Assembly: GCF_009755225.1 (NCBI RefSeq)
Contig: NZ_WQKZ01000009.1
Coordinates: forward strand, 46,550-110,549
DNA from: Hymenobacter ginkgonis
GTDB lineage: Bacteria > Bacteroidota > Bacteroidia > Cytophagales > Hymenobacteraceae
Direction of reading: 5' to 3'
Length of the DNA: 64,000 bases
Position numbers and translations under genes: made by a program
Shown: positions 52,886-61,785 of the stretch, piece after piece
How positions within the stretch are numbered: the stretch's first letter is position 1
Layout of the letters: the number at the start of each line of letters is the position of its first letter
Notes under the pieces: generated by a model
Databases searched by the model: none
What the model was told of the DNA's origin: nothing
What the model saw: the letters and a program-made list of their open reading frames with translations, nothing else

Positions 52886-53509
52886 CTAGAACTTCTTGTT
52901 TTTCAGCAGCCAGGTCTGAAACTGGGTGATTTCCATCTTCTGCTCGGTAATAATGCCGTCCGCCAGGGTCTTAGTGGTCGTCTCGCGGCCGTATTTCAAC
53001 TCCAAGTCCGAATTCTCGATGGCGCTCTGGTGGTGGTCCACCATGAGCTGCGCGAAGTCGTAGTCCGTGTCGCCAGTCAGGGGCCGCAGGTCATTGGCCT
53101 GGTCCATACGCATCATATTAGCGCTCTGCATCGTCGCAAAATTGGGCAAGAAGGGCGCGTGCGCTGGGTGCGCGGCCAGAAAAGCCGTAAACTGCGCGAT
53201 TTCCGCTTGCTGTGTGGCAATGATGTTGGTGGCCATAGTCCGCATCTCGGTGTCTTTGCCGTTTTTCAGCTCCTCGTTGGCCATGTTGATGGCCCCCTGG
53301 TGATGCATTTTCATCATCATCGCAAAGTCGTTGTCGGGGTCGCCCGTGGGCGTCATGGCATCCATGTCCTTCATCATGTTGTGCATGATGGTCATCAGGG
53401 TGCTTTGGTCGTGGGGCTGCACTTGCAGTCCCTCCTCCTTTTTGCAGGCAGCGGTAGCGAGGCCCAGGCCCAGCAGGGCGAGGGCGGGTAAGCGAAGAAA
53501 ACGATTCAT
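52886..53509 (-). CDS. Double-DUF305 copper-associated lipoprotein
   Basis: The product has 207 residues from ATG 53509 (MNRFLRLPAL). The signal ends in a lipobox (LGLATAACKK). Two DUF305 units follow, each with Met/His pairs: MMKMHHQGAINMANEELKNG and LMVDHHQSAIENSDLELKYG. DUF305 proteins bind copper or act as periplasmic metal sponges. The AAATTATGCAAG motif lies about 80 nt upstream. Confidence 0.82.
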   Translation of the reverse strand: MNRFLRLPALALLGLGLATAACKKEEGLQVQPHDQSTLMTIMHNMMKDMDAMTPTGDPDNDFAMMMKMHHQGAINMANEELKNGKDTEMRTMATNIIATQQAEIAQFTAFLAAHPAHAPFLPNFATMQSANMMRMDQANDLRPLTGDTDYDFAQLMVDHHQSAIENSDLELKYGRETTTKTLADGIITEQKMEITQFQTWLLKNKKF

Positions 53510-53590
53510 AGGGGGTAGTAGGGGTAATTGATTAACTGACGCTAAAACGGCCCCCATCTACCTCATGATTTGCACATGCTAGTCCTGCCG

Positions 53591-53602
53591 CTTGCATAAT
53601 TT
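53591..53602 (-). promoter_or_regulatory. Copper-regulon motif, copy 1
   Basis: CTTGCATAATTT on the plus strand (AAATTATGCAAG on the minus), upstream of the DUF305 gene. It is identical in 12 bases to copies at 54385 and 59724. Confidence 0.6.
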
Positions 53603-53650
53603 CTACTCCTCACGCCAGTAGGGCCGGCCGCATGGCAGCGCCCAACAACC

Positions 53651-53678
53651 AAAAAAGGCAGCCCCAACAGGCTGCCTT
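53651..53678 (-). terminator. Terminator after the second DUF305 gene
   Basis: AAGGCAGCC (53655-53663) pairs with GGCTGCCTT (53670-53678), loop of 6, followed on the minus strand by six T. It lies 22 nt beyond the stop of the gene at 53701-54309. Confidence 0.85.
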
Positions 53679-53700
53679 CTCCAATCGGCTACTCACCGGC

Positions 53701-54309
53701 CTACTTGTTGCGCGTAAGCCAGTCCTGCAACGCCGTGATTTCCTGGCGCTGGTCGGTGATAATAGCCTGGGCCAGCGTTCGGGTGGTGTTCTCGCGGCCA
53801 TGCAGCAGCAGGGCCTCGGAGTTGTCGATGGCGGCCTGGTGGTGGTCTACCATCAGCTGGGCAAAGTCGTAATCGGGTCGGCCCGTAATGGTGCGCTTGT
53901 CGCTGCTGGCCATCATCTTATCCATGTTGGCTTTCTGGAGCTGGGCGAACTGCGGCACCAGGGGCGTGCGGGGCTGGTGGCTGCTGAGAAAGGCGTTGAA
54001 CTGCGTGATTTCGGCCTGCTGCTTGGTAATGATAGCCTGGGCCGTCGTTTTCATGTCCTGGTTGGTACCGCTCTTTAATTCCTCCTGGGCCATTTTGATG
54101 GCCGCCTGGTGGTGCAGCACCATCTGGGCGGCGTAGTCGTGGTCGGGGTCCTGGGTTTTGGCCTGCGCATCCATCTGGGTCATCATGTCCATCATAATGG
54201 TCATGTACACACTTTCGTGGGCGGGGTCCATATCGTGGCTCTTCGAGCAGGAGGCCACAAAGAGCCCGAAGAGGGCCAGTACTAGCAGGGGTAAGCGTAA
54301 CCGGGGCAT
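53701..54309 (-). CDS. Double-DUF305 copper-associated lipoprotein, paralogue
   Basis: The product has 202 residues. Signal with lipobox (LFGLFVASCSKS). Two DUF305 units: AAQMVLHHQAAIKMAQEELK and LMVDHHQAAIDNSEALLLHG. It is clearly homologous to the neighbour at 52886. The shared promoter motif lies about 76 nt upstream, so both genes likely belong to one copper regulon. Confidence 0.82.
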   Translation of the reverse strand: MPRLRLPLLVLALFGLFVASCSKSHDMDPAHESVYMTIMMDMMTQMDAQAKTQDPDHDYAAQMVLHHQAAIKMAQEELKSGTNQDMKTTAQAIITKQQAEITQFNAFLSSHQPRTPLVPQFAQLQKANMDKMMASSDKRTITGRPDYDFAQLMVDHHQAAIDNSEALLLHGRENTTRTLAQAIITDQRQEITALQDWLTRNK

Positions 54310-54384
54310 AGGGAGTATGAAGACTTGATGAGCTTTCTTAACACCCAGGCCAGGCCCTTAGATTTTACATATCCGCGCAGTTTC

Positions 54385-54396
54385 CTTGCATAATTT
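54385..54396 (-). promoter_or_regulatory. Copper-regulon motif, copy 2
   Basis: CTTGCATAATTT on the plus strand, upstream of the second DUF305 gene. See the copies at 53591 and 59724. Confidence 0.6.
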
Positions 54397-54406
54397 CCGG
54401 CTTCCG

Positions 54407-56164
54407 CTACTGCCCTGGCTGGTCGTCCGCATCCCGGTTGATGATGGGCAGAATCTGGTAGAGCATCTCGCTGGGGATGCCCAGCATATCGCGCTTTTCC
54501 GCGTAGTTCTCTAAAAATAAGGCGAAGGGGTGGATGCGCTGCATCTGCCGCTGCTCGTCCTCAGCCGCGCTCATGCCGGCCCAGGCCGGGGCCCGCAGGT
54601 AGGCCACGTATTCTTCCAGCATGTCTTCAAACACCAGCCGCCCGTCCCGGAAGTCCTCGTGGTAGGCGAGGAGCGTATCCACGTCGATGATAATCAGCGG
54701 GCGCACGTTGTGCACCGGCAGCCCCTGCTGCGCCAGCTCGGCCAACTCCTCCTGGAACCAGTCGTTGACGACCACGTTCAGGCCGGGCTGGTTGTAGAGC
54801 CGGTCGTGCACCACCAGCACCGGGTAGAGTAGCAGCTCGGCCGGGTCGAAGTCGGTATCGAAAGGCAACTGGTGGCGCAGCAGGCGCGCCACGTTGCCCG
54901 CCAGCTGCTTCGCCGCCTTGGGGTGGTGGTTTTCATCTTCGTAAAACTTCTTCCTTACCTCGTCTAGGTAAGTGGCAAAGTCGTGGCCGGCCTTGGCATC
55001 CTTGTGCACCAGCACGTCCTTCGACTCGAAAAGCACGGCCCGGTTATCGTGGCGGAAATAGTAGTCCGGCTCGGCCTGCCCTTTCAGCTGCCAGCCTTCG
55101 AAGATGGCCCGACCGCTCAGCGCCAATCCTCGGCCCTGCAAGATGGCATCGAGCAGCAGGTACATGAGGTACTGCTCCGAGAACAGGTCGCAGTACACCG
55201 AGCGCCAGTCCTTTTCCCGCTCGGCCTTGGGTAAAGTCCGGTTAGCTAGGCTAAACTGAAAGTACAGTCCCTTGTGCAGAGCTTCCAGCACTAGTACCGG
55301 ATACACCAGCACGAAGGTGCCGGGCGACTCTTCACATAGCGGGGTCGCTCGTAAGCTGGTAAAGTCAGCCATATCCAGCGGCTGCCCTTCGGGGAGCGTG
55401 AAATGCCGCAGAAACGTGCACGCTGTCACATAATCGGGCCTGACGGGCACCTCAACTGCAATTCGGCCGAGCGTTTCCGCCTGCGTAACGGGCTTGATTA
55501 CGCCGCTTAGCTGGCGAAAGTAATCCTGCCAGCGTTGGCAGTCAAAACGCCGCAAGAAGGCTTGCAGCAGGGGCGCAAAGCGAGCCTCTGCCTCCAAAAA
55601 CTCGAACAGCCGCACCGACTTTATCAGTTGCAGCATCGCGATGTGGTGCAGGCGGTGGTTGACCAGCTCGAAATCGGAGAACGTGCCGGCCAGCGCGGCA
55701 GCGGCCAGCGGCTGCGTCGGCAGCAGCTGGCGGGCCACGGTCATGGCCTGGGACTGCTCCCTGATGTAGGACTCATTCAGCACCAGGCAGGCCACAAACA
55801 AGCTGCATTCCAACTCGGGCTCGGTCTGCCTGGTCGGCTCATCGGGCAGCTCGAAGCACAGGCTGTAAAGCTGAAGCACCGTTTTCGGATGCAGGAAGTT
55901 AAGCTTGGACTCGACGCGGCGCGCCAAAGCCTGCGTCTGCTGGTAGACCTGGCTGGCAAAAAGCGCATTATGCTGCGGCCCGAAAAACTGCTGCATGTCC
56001 GTCACGTAGTCCCGCTTAGGAGCTGGCGTATGGCTTAGGTAGCCAAGTAGGTGCGAGACGCACTGCAAGCGGTCAAGTCGGCTAATACCGCTCAGGTAGT
56101 CGGCAATGGGCTGCGCCGGCCCCTTAAATAGGTTATTAAATTCAACGAGAAGCTGTCGTTTCAT
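54407..56164 (-). CDS. Large protein with C-terminal PD-(D/E)xK nuclease-like domain
   Basis: The product has 585 residues from ATG 56164 (MKRQLLVEFNNLF). A start at 56278 would add a signal-like hydrophobic stretch, which I consider less likely for this family. The N-terminal 350 residues are helical and unrecognised. At about residue 395 EPDYYFRHDNRAVLFESKDV gives an Asp-x11-Glu-x-Lys pattern of PD-(D/E)xK nucleases. Function unknown. It sits between copper genes, in the same orientation. Confidence 0.55.
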   Translation of the reverse strand: MKRQLLVEFNNLFKGPAQPIADYLSGISRLDRLQCVSHLLGYLSHTPAPKRDYVTDMQQFFGPQHNALFASQVYQQTQALARRVESKLNFLHPKTVLQLYSLCFELPDEPTRQTEPELECSLFVACLVLNESYIREQSQAMTVARQLLPTQPLAAAALAGTFSDFELVNHRLHHIAMLQLIKSVRLFEFLEAEARFAPLLQAFLRRFDCQRWQDYFRQLSGVIKPVTQAETLGRIAVEVPVRPDYVTACTFLRHFTLPEGQPLDMADFTSLRATPLCEESPGTFVLVYPVLVLEALHKGLYFQFSLANRTLPKAEREKDWRSVYCDLFSEQYLMYLLLDAILQGRGLALSGRAIFEGWQLKGQAEPDYYFRHDNRAVLFESKDVLVHKDAKAGHDFATYLDEVRKKFYEDENHHPKAAKQLAGNVARLLRHQLPFDTDFDPAELLLYPVLVVHDRLYNQPGLNVVVNDWFQEELAELAQQGLPVHNVRPLIIIDVDTLLAYHEDFRDGRLVFEDMLEEYVAYLRAPAWAGMSAAEDEQRQMQRIHPFALFLENYAEKRDMLGIPSEMLYQILPIINRDADDQPGQ

Positions 56165-56310
56165 AGGCTGAGGAAGAGCCGCCGGAGTTGGGGCCGTTGT
56201 GCTACCGACTAGAACACAAAAAAGCAGCAGCCCGTTAAATAAGGCCTTGCCTAGCTCCTGCCTATCATCTGACCACAAGCCACTTATTTTACCCTAGCAC
56301 AACCGAACCT

Positions 56311-56946
56311 TTAAATCAGCGAGTCCAGACTGCGGCGGGCGTGGCTGGCGGGCCCCAGCCGCTGAAACTCGGTGGGCGTAAGGCCCGTCACCTGCCGGAA
56401 CTGCCGCGAGAGGTGCGCCGGGCTGCTGTAGCCCAGTTGCTGGGCCACTTCGGCAATGGGCAGCTCGCCGTAGCCAATCAGCTCCTTGGCCCGCTCCACC
56501 TTTTGGCGGATGATAAACTTCTCAATCGTGAGGCCTTCGGAAGCGGAGAACAAGTGGGAAAGGTAATGGTAGTCCTTGCCCAGGTGCTCGACCAGGTAAT
56601 CCGAGTAGTTGAGCAGGCGCGGACCGGGCGGCGGGTAGTGAATCAGGGCCACCAGCAGCGTCTTGATGCGGTCCACCAGCTGGTCGCGGGGGTCTTCCAG
56701 CAGCTCGAAGCCGGCTTCCCGCAAGCTGGCCCGGATGGCCGGCCAGTCGGGGGCCGTACCATCGGGCGTAGACACGTCGGCCTCGCCCAGCGCCACGCGG
56801 TGCACGCGCAGGCCCAGGGCCGCCATATCCTCGCCTACCACCCGGATGCACTGCGGGCACACCATGTTCTTAATCAGCAGCCGGTGCGAATCGGGCGGGG
56901 GCAGCACGTGGGCAATGCTAACGTCAGCTTTCATGGGATGCGTCAT
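56311..56946 (-). CDS. AraC-type regulator with N-terminal metal-binding (HMA-like) domain
   Basis: The product has 211 residues. Residues 15-80 resemble a heavy-metal-associated fold with CPQC (LLIKNMVCPQCIRVVGEDMA). Residues 115-205 are the AraC double helix-turn-helix (LSHLFSASEGLTIEKFIIRQ, AELIGYGEL-type, then IAEVAQQLGYSSPAHLSRQF). It should sense copper directly. Its start overlaps the cupredoxin stop (TAATG), placing it last in the copA operon. It is the best candidate to bind the motif at 53591, 54385 and 59724. Confidence 0.82.
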   Translation of the reverse strand: MTHPMKADVSIAHVLPPPDSHRLLIKNMVCPQCIRVVGEDMAALGLRVHRVALGEADVSTPDGTAPDWPAIRASLREAGFELLEDPRDQLVDRIKTLLVALIHYPPPGPRLLNYSDYLVEHLGKDYHYLSHLFSASEGLTIEKFIIRQKVERAKELIGYGELPIAEVAQQLGYSSPAHLSRQFRQVTGLTPTEFQRLGPASHARRSLDSLI

Positions 56947-57323
56947 TATTTCACGACCAGGCTACCCCGCAGCATACCCATGCCGCAGGTGAACGGAAAT
57001 GTACCGGCTTCTTGGGGCAGCAACTCGACCAGCGTGGTTTTGAAGGCCGGCAGGTCGCGGCGGACGCTGAAATCGGGCATCAGCAGCTCCTCCGAGCAGC
57101 TGTTTTCCTCGTCGCGGTAGAAGCTCAGCTGCACGGGCTGGCCGCGCTGCACCTCAATCACGTCGGGCGAATAGCCGCCCTTCACGGTAATAGCCACCTC
57201 CTGCACGCCACTGGAAGAGGAAACGGCGCTGGCCGTCTGGCGGGCCGAAAAGAAGAAGTACCAGAGCACGAACCCGGCGAGGGCCAGGCCGGCGACGGTC
57301 ACGATGATAGCGGGCGTATCCAT
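56946..57323 (-). CDS. Membrane-anchored cupredoxin
   Basis: The product has 125 residues. One N-terminal helix (VAGLALAGFVLWYFFFSA) is followed by a cupredoxin barrel. The motifs VQRGQPVQLSFYRDEENSCS and PQEAGTFPFTCGMGMLRGSL carry the Cys and Met ligands (C-x-M type). Probable copper carrier at the membrane. It follows copA by 16 nt. Confidence 0.82.
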   Translation of the reverse strand: MDTPAIIVTVAGLALAGFVLWYFFFSARQTASAVSSSSGVQEVAITVKGGYSPDVIEVQRGQPVQLSFYRDEENSCSEELLMPDFSVRRDLPAFKTTLVELLPQEAGTFPFTCGMGMLRGSLVVK

Positions 57324-57339
57324 AACTAACAGGTAAAGA

Positions 57340-59607
57340 CTAGTGGTTGTCGAACGCGCGCAGGCGCAACGAGTTGGTGAGCACCGATACCGAGCTGAGG
57401 GCCATGGCCCCGGCCGCGAGCATGGGCGAGAGCAGAATACCGAAGAAGGGGTAGAGCAGCCCGGCCGCCACGGGAATGCCCAGCGTGTTGTAGATGAAGG
57501 CGAAAAACAGGTTCTGCTTGATGGTGCGAATGGTCTGGCGGCTCAGCTCGATGGCTGTCACCACGCCATGCAGGTCCGAGCGCATGAGCGTGATACCGGC
57601 CGCTTCCATCGCCACGTCGGTGCCCGAGCCGATGGCCAGCCCAATGTCGGCCTGGGCCAGCGCCGGCGCGTCGTTGATGCCGTCGCCCACCATGGCCACG
57701 GTGCGGCCCTCGGCTTGCAGTGCCTTCACCTTGCCGGCTTTATCGGCGGGTAGCACCTCGGCGAAGTAGCGCGTGATGCCCACCTGCGCGGCCACCTGGG
57801 CGGCCGTTTCGGTGTTATCACCCGTCATCATCACCACCTCGATGCCCAGCTCCTGGAGCTTTTTGATGGCCGCGGCCGACGTGTCGCGCACGGTATCGGC
57901 TACGCCCAGCAGCCCCACGGCCTGGCCGGCCACGGCGACGTACAGCACGGTTTTGGCCTGGGCCAGCAACTGCTCGGCCTGGGTAATCACGGCAGGGGAG
58001 AGGCTTACGCTTTCATCGGCCAGCAGCCGGCGGTTGCCAATCAGCACGGCCTGGCCGTTGACGGTGGCGGCGGCCCCCTTACCTTCCACGGCGCGGAAGC
58101 CGGTGGCGCTCAGACTGGCCCCGCCCTGGGCGTCGGCGTGGCGCACCACGGCCTCAGCCAGCGGGTGCTCGCTCTGGCGCTCCACGGCGGCCACCACTTG
58201 CAGCAGTTGGCTCGCCTCCTGGCCGGGCAGCGTCCAGAAGTCCGTCACGGCGGGCTCGCCGCGGGTGATGGTGCCGGTTTTATCCAGGAGCACGGTGTTG
58301 ACTTTATAGGCCTTTTCCAAGGCTTCGGCGTTGCGGATGAGCACGCCATGCTCCGCGCCCTTGCCCGTGCTCACCATAATGGCGGTGGGCGTGGCCAGCC
58401 CCAGCGCGCAGGGGCAGGCGATGATGAGCACGGCCACGAAGTTGACCACTGCCAGCGGCAGGCGGGCACCGGCCGGGGCAAAATCAAACCACAGCACGAA
58501 GGTGAGAATGGCAATGACCACGACCGTGGGCACGAAGATGGCGCTCACCTTATCGGCCAGCCGCTGAATGGGGGCGCGGCTGCCCTGAGCATCCTCTACC
58601 AGCTTCACAATCTGGGAGAGCATGGTGTCGGCCCCTACTTTGGTGACGCGGAAGCGGAAGGAGCCGGTCTTGTTAAGGGTAGCTCCGAATACCGGGTCGC
58701 CCGCCTGCTTCTGCACCGGCAGGCTTTCGCCGGTGAGCATGGCCTCATTGAGCGAAGAGGAACCTTCGGTGATAAGGCCATCGGTGGCCACCTTCTCGCC
58801 GGGGCGCACCACTACGAGGTCGCCCAGCTGCACCTGCTCGATGGGCACATCGACTTCCGCCCCATCGGGCCGCACCACGCGGGCGGTTTTGGCTTGCAGG
58901 CCGATGAGGCTGCGCATGGCCGCCGAGGTCTGGGTTTTGGCCCGCAGCTCCAGCACCTTGCCCAGCAGAATCAGGGCAATGATGGTGGCCGTCGTGTCAT
59001 AGTATACCTCGGGCATCAGGCCCCGGCTGGTGAAGAAGCCGGGCACGACGGTCGCGGCCAGGCTGTAGAGAAACGCCGCGCCGGTGCCCACGGCAATGAG
59101 TGTATCCATGTTGGCGGCCCGGTGCTTGAAGCCGTTCCAGGCCGACACATAGAACTCGCGCCCGCTGTAGAGCAGCACGGGCAGCGTAAGCAGTAGCAGG
59201 GCGTAGTTGAGCCACTGCATGTTCACGCGCTGCATCATCGCCGGCCAGAGCATGAGCATACTCAGGGGCATGATGAGGACGGCTAGCCCCACGGCGACCC
59301 CGAAGCGGCGCTTGAGCTTCTGGTAGGCCAGCGCCTTCTGGCGGTCGATTTCGGCGCTGCGCTCGGCGGCGCTGGTATCGGGGGCGCGCTCCGCTACGCC
59401 GTAGCCGGCATTGACAACTGCCTCTTTCAGCGTAGCCGGGGACGCCTGGGTGGGCACGTAGTCCACGGTAGCTTTCTCGGTGGCAAAGTTGACCATCGCC
59501 CGCTGCACCCCCGGCGTGCGGCTGAGCGACTTCTCGACGAAGGACGCGCACGAGGCGCAAGTCATGCCTTCGATATCGAGGGTTTCGGTTTTAGTGGCAG
59601 GTTCCAT
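57340..59607 (-). CDS. copA: CopA, copper-exporting P1B ATPase
   Basis: The product has 755 residues. One N-terminal HMA domain has the GMTCASC copper site. Then come eight membrane helices, the TGES actuator, CPC in the sixth helix (IIACPCALGLATPTA), the DKTGTITRGE phosphorylation site and GDGINDAPALAQAD. These are CopA features, distinct from the zinc-type ATPase at 9704. It is the first gene of the copA-cupredoxin-araC operon, with the shared motif about 118 nt upstream. Confidence 0.94.
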   Translation of the reverse strand: MEPATKTETLDIEGMTCASCASFVEKSLSRTPGVQRAMVNFATEKATVDYVPTQASPATLKEAVVNAGYGVAERAPDTSAAERSAEIDRQKALAYQKLKRRFGVAVGLAVLIMPLSMLMLWPAMMQRVNMQWLNYALLLLTLPVLLYSGREFYVSAWNGFKHRAANMDTLIAVGTGAAFLYSLAATVVPGFFTSRGLMPEVYYDTTATIIALILLGKVLELRAKTQTSAAMRSLIGLQAKTARVVRPDGAEVDVPIEQVQLGDLVVVRPGEKVATDGLITEGSSSLNEAMLTGESLPVQKQAGDPVFGATLNKTGSFRFRVTKVGADTMLSQIVKLVEDAQGSRAPIQRLADKVSAIFVPTVVVIAILTFVLWFDFAPAGARLPLAVVNFVAVLIIACPCALGLATPTAIMVSTGKGAEHGVLIRNAEALEKAYKVNTVLLDKTGTITRGEPAVTDFWTLPGQEASQLLQVVAAVERQSEHPLAEAVVRHADAQGGASLSATGFRAVEGKGAAATVNGQAVLIGNRRLLADESVSLSPAVITQAEQLLAQAKTVLYVAVAGQAVGLLGVADTVRDTSAAAIKKLQELGIEVVMMTGDNTETAAQVAAQVGITRYFAEVLPADKAGKVKALQAEGRTVAMVGDGINDAPALAQADIGLAIGSGTDVAMEAAGITLMRSDLHGVVTAIELSRQTIRTIKQNLFFAFIYNTLGIPVAAGLLYPFFGILLSPMLAAGAMALSSVSVLTNSLRLRAFDNH

Positions 59608-59723
59608 AGCTAGTAGATTTGTAGCAGGTTGCTGAGCCCGCTAGCCTCACGGCTTAGGCCTACAACTACCCTACAAAGCAACGGCTCCTACTCCCCAAAG
59701 TTGGTACTAAATACTGTCGCAGA

Positions 59724-59735
59724 CTTGCATAATTT
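59724..59735 (-). promoter_or_regulatory. Copper-regulon motif, copy 3
   Basis: CTTGCATAATTT on the plus strand, upstream of copA. It is identical to the copies upstream of the two DUF305 genes. It lies 25 nt beyond the end of the nuclease-like gene at 59761. Confidence 0.65.
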
Positions 59736-59760
59736 GACAGGCAATATGGGATTACCAGCG

Positions 59761-61194
59761 CTACTCACCTTCGTTGCCCTCTGGGTATTCGTCTTCATGA
59801 GCGGTTGAGGCTACGGGGTTCCGAAACAAATGCAAACTAGCCTGCTCAGCTAATTCCCGCTCGTTATCTTCCCACACGTCGCCTTCGAAATACATCAAAT
59901 CGTAGCTGCTCAACGCGTCGAACCCCCCGGCTTCAGTTGCAATGCCGAAGAACTTTTGCGTTTGGCCAAACTGCTGAAACTTGATAGCTAGACAGTACCC
60001 CTGTAGCGCCTCAAAGCGCCGCACCCGGTATTCAGCCACCGTTTCTCCTTTGCGTCGGGGCAAGAGCAGGAATACGTATTGCACGCCGCTATCTTCCAGC
60101 GCACCGGTGTGCCGCACGCGGTACTCGTCCGGCTCTGACATCGCTATCATTTCCCGGAAGGACTTGGCCAGCATTCGGCGGCTCAGCCGTGACTCGCGCG
60201 CCATGATGCGCAAGGCTGCTTCTCGGTTGGTAAAGGAGGTGTCGAGACGCAGGGCGTAGGCTTTGCCAGCGTCTGTGTGTTCATAGATGAATTTTATCAA
60301 GCCGTCCCAGGCATAACTGCCCTGGTCAGCTTTGCGACGCGCTTGGTACTGCGGACTGGTTATGAAGTCGCTCCAAAATCCCTCTGAAATGCGCAAACCT
60401 TGGTAGCCCGCCGCAACGGGGAAGATGTGGCGACCAAACGTAGGACTAGCTTCGTCGTGGTCCGTGTTACGCAGGTAGTAGGCCAATAAATCGTCCTCGC
60501 CAGCCGCCCACACTTTTAGTCCACGCTGGGATAATAGGGCTTCCTTTTTCTCTAGGTAGGCCACGAAATCCGTTATCGTATCCAGCAGGTGCATCACGGC
60601 CGCCAATGAGGCATCATCGAAGACGTGCACGTAGGCTTTAGTCGGGTCCACCAAGCCAAGGGTGAACGGCTCGGGCGTGAAGCGCTGGGTGTCGTAGTGG
60701 GCCGTGCCCTGCACCCGGTTGTCCAGCATTAAGCTTCCTGTCCCGCCAAACTCCGCTTGGCAGTCCTGCGAAGCACCATGCGCCACGACTATACGGTGGA
60801 CTTTCATGGCGGCCGGAGCTGGCAAGGGCACCGGGAAAGGATGCTGGCAGGCCTTGTCTAGGTATACCCGGTCAGGATGCTGCTTCAACCACCGCTCGGC
60901 CCCGTAGAGTTGGTCAGCCGCCGCCGCCACGGCTCGCCTGTACCAACGGCTCCAGTTCAATACCGGGTTGGAGGTAGTGGGATAATCGCAGTGCTTGCTC
61001 GAAAAGATGATGACGTGCTCATCGAACACCACCAGCATATCACACAGCTCTTTTCCTTCGCTACCCTGCGCGCTGAAGCTTTGGTTGCGAAAAGGGCTGA
61101 CGTAGCTCCATAGCGTTAAAAAAGAGCGCTCACCGAGTTCAGCAAGGTACTGCTCGGCCAACGTACCCCCCGGGTTTTTCGGTACTAGCGGCAT
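59761..61194 (-). CDS. Unrecognised protein with N-terminal nuclease-like motif
   Basis: The product has 477 residues. Near the start, LGERSFLTLWSYVSPFRNQS is followed by KELCDMLVVFDEHVIIFSSK. This resembles the PD-(D/E)xK core of NERD/Mrr-like nucleases (Glu, Asp, and Ser-x-Lys in place of Glu-x-Lys). The rest is unrecognised and mixed alpha/beta. The missing second acidic residue makes activity uncertain. It separates the copper operon from the ars operon. Confidence 0.5.
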   Translation of the reverse strand: MPLVPKNPGGTLAEQYLAELGERSFLTLWSYVSPFRNQSFSAQGSEGKELCDMLVVFDEHVIIFSSKHCDYPTTSNPVLNWSRWYRRAVAAAADQLYGAERWLKQHPDRVYLDKACQHPFPVPLPAPAAMKVHRIVVAHGASQDCQAEFGGTGSLMLDNRVQGTAHYDTQRFTPEPFTLGLVDPTKAYVHVFDDASLAAVMHLLDTITDFVAYLEKKEALLSQRGLKVWAAGEDDLLAYYLRNTDHDEASPTFGRHIFPVAAGYQGLRISEGFWSDFITSPQYQARRKADQGSYAWDGLIKFIYEHTDAGKAYALRLDTSFTNREAALRIMARESRLSRRMLAKSFREMIAMSEPDEYRVRHTGALEDSGVQYVFLLLPRRKGETVAEYRVRRFEALQGYCLAIKFQQFGQTQKFFGIATEAGGFDALSSYDLMYFEGDVWEDNERELAEQASLHLFRNPVASTAHEDEYPEGNEGE

Positions 61195-61347
61195 GACTGC
61201 TCAAATATGCTGGAAGGTAAACCACGAACACCCTCGCCATGCAGTTTGGGTAAGGAAGCAGTCAGTTAGGAATAGCACCAGAGCTAGGCCAGAAACTTAC
61301 GCTAAGGACATATCGCCTATTTACTGTAAAAGAGAATATTTCGCTAT

Positions 61348-61388
61348 GTCGTATACTTGCGTCATTGTTTGTCGTATATTTGCGACAT
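61348..61388 (+). promoter_or_regulatory. ars operon promoter with two operator-like repeats
   Basis: GTCGTATACTTGCGTCAT (61348-61365) and GTCGTATATTTGCGACAT (61371-61388) match at 16 of 18 positions with a 23-bp period. The second contains TATATTTG (61375-61382), a perfect -7 box, and a GTCG...CGAC inverted pair. ArsR binding here would block transcription. Confidence 0.65.
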
Positions 61389-61403
61389 ACTTTATAGTTA
61401 GCC

Positions 61404-61757
61404 ATGACTTACGCCAAAACCGCCGCCTTCACTACCGACCAGCAGCAGCTCGCCCGCGTAGCCAAAGCCCTGGCCCATCCGGCGCGAGTAGCCATCATTC
61501 AGTTTCTGGCCAGCAAGAAAACCTGCATCTCGGGCGACATTGCCGCTGAGCTGCCCCTCTCGCGCACCACCGTATCGCAGCACTTGCAGGAGCTGAAGGC
61601 ACTGGACCTGATTCGTGGCGAAATCGACGGGCTCACGGTCTGCTACTGCCTCAATACTGAATTGCTGCACCAAGTACACCAACAGTTCACGGCCTTTTTC
61701 ATCGAGGCCACCGCGACAGGGCCGGTGTGCGGGCCAGAAGACGCCTGCGCCTGCTAA
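61404..61757 (+). CDS. arsR: ArsR/SmtB family metal-responsive repressor
   Basis: The product has 117 residues. The winged HTH is AKALAHPARVAIIQFLASKK, then SGDIAAELPLSRTTVSQHLQ and ELKALDLIRGEIDG. The cysteines of VCYC and the C-terminal CGPEDACAC tail may bind As(III) or another metal. The operator repeats lie within 60 nt upstream, consistent with autoregulation. It heads an arsenic-type operon. Confidence 0.85.
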   Translation: MTYAKTAAFTTDQQQLARVAKALAHPARVAIIQFLASKKTCISGDIAAELPLSRTTVSQHLQELKALDLIRGEIDGLTVCYCLNTELLHQVHQQFTAFFIEATATGPVCGPEDACAC

Positions 61758-61785
61758 TCTTACCAACTTCACCTAAAGCGTTTTT

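Noticed and set aside
58138..59196. Plus-strand 352-codon frame
   Set aside because: Antisense of copA; the minus-strand frame carries all P-type ATPase motifs.
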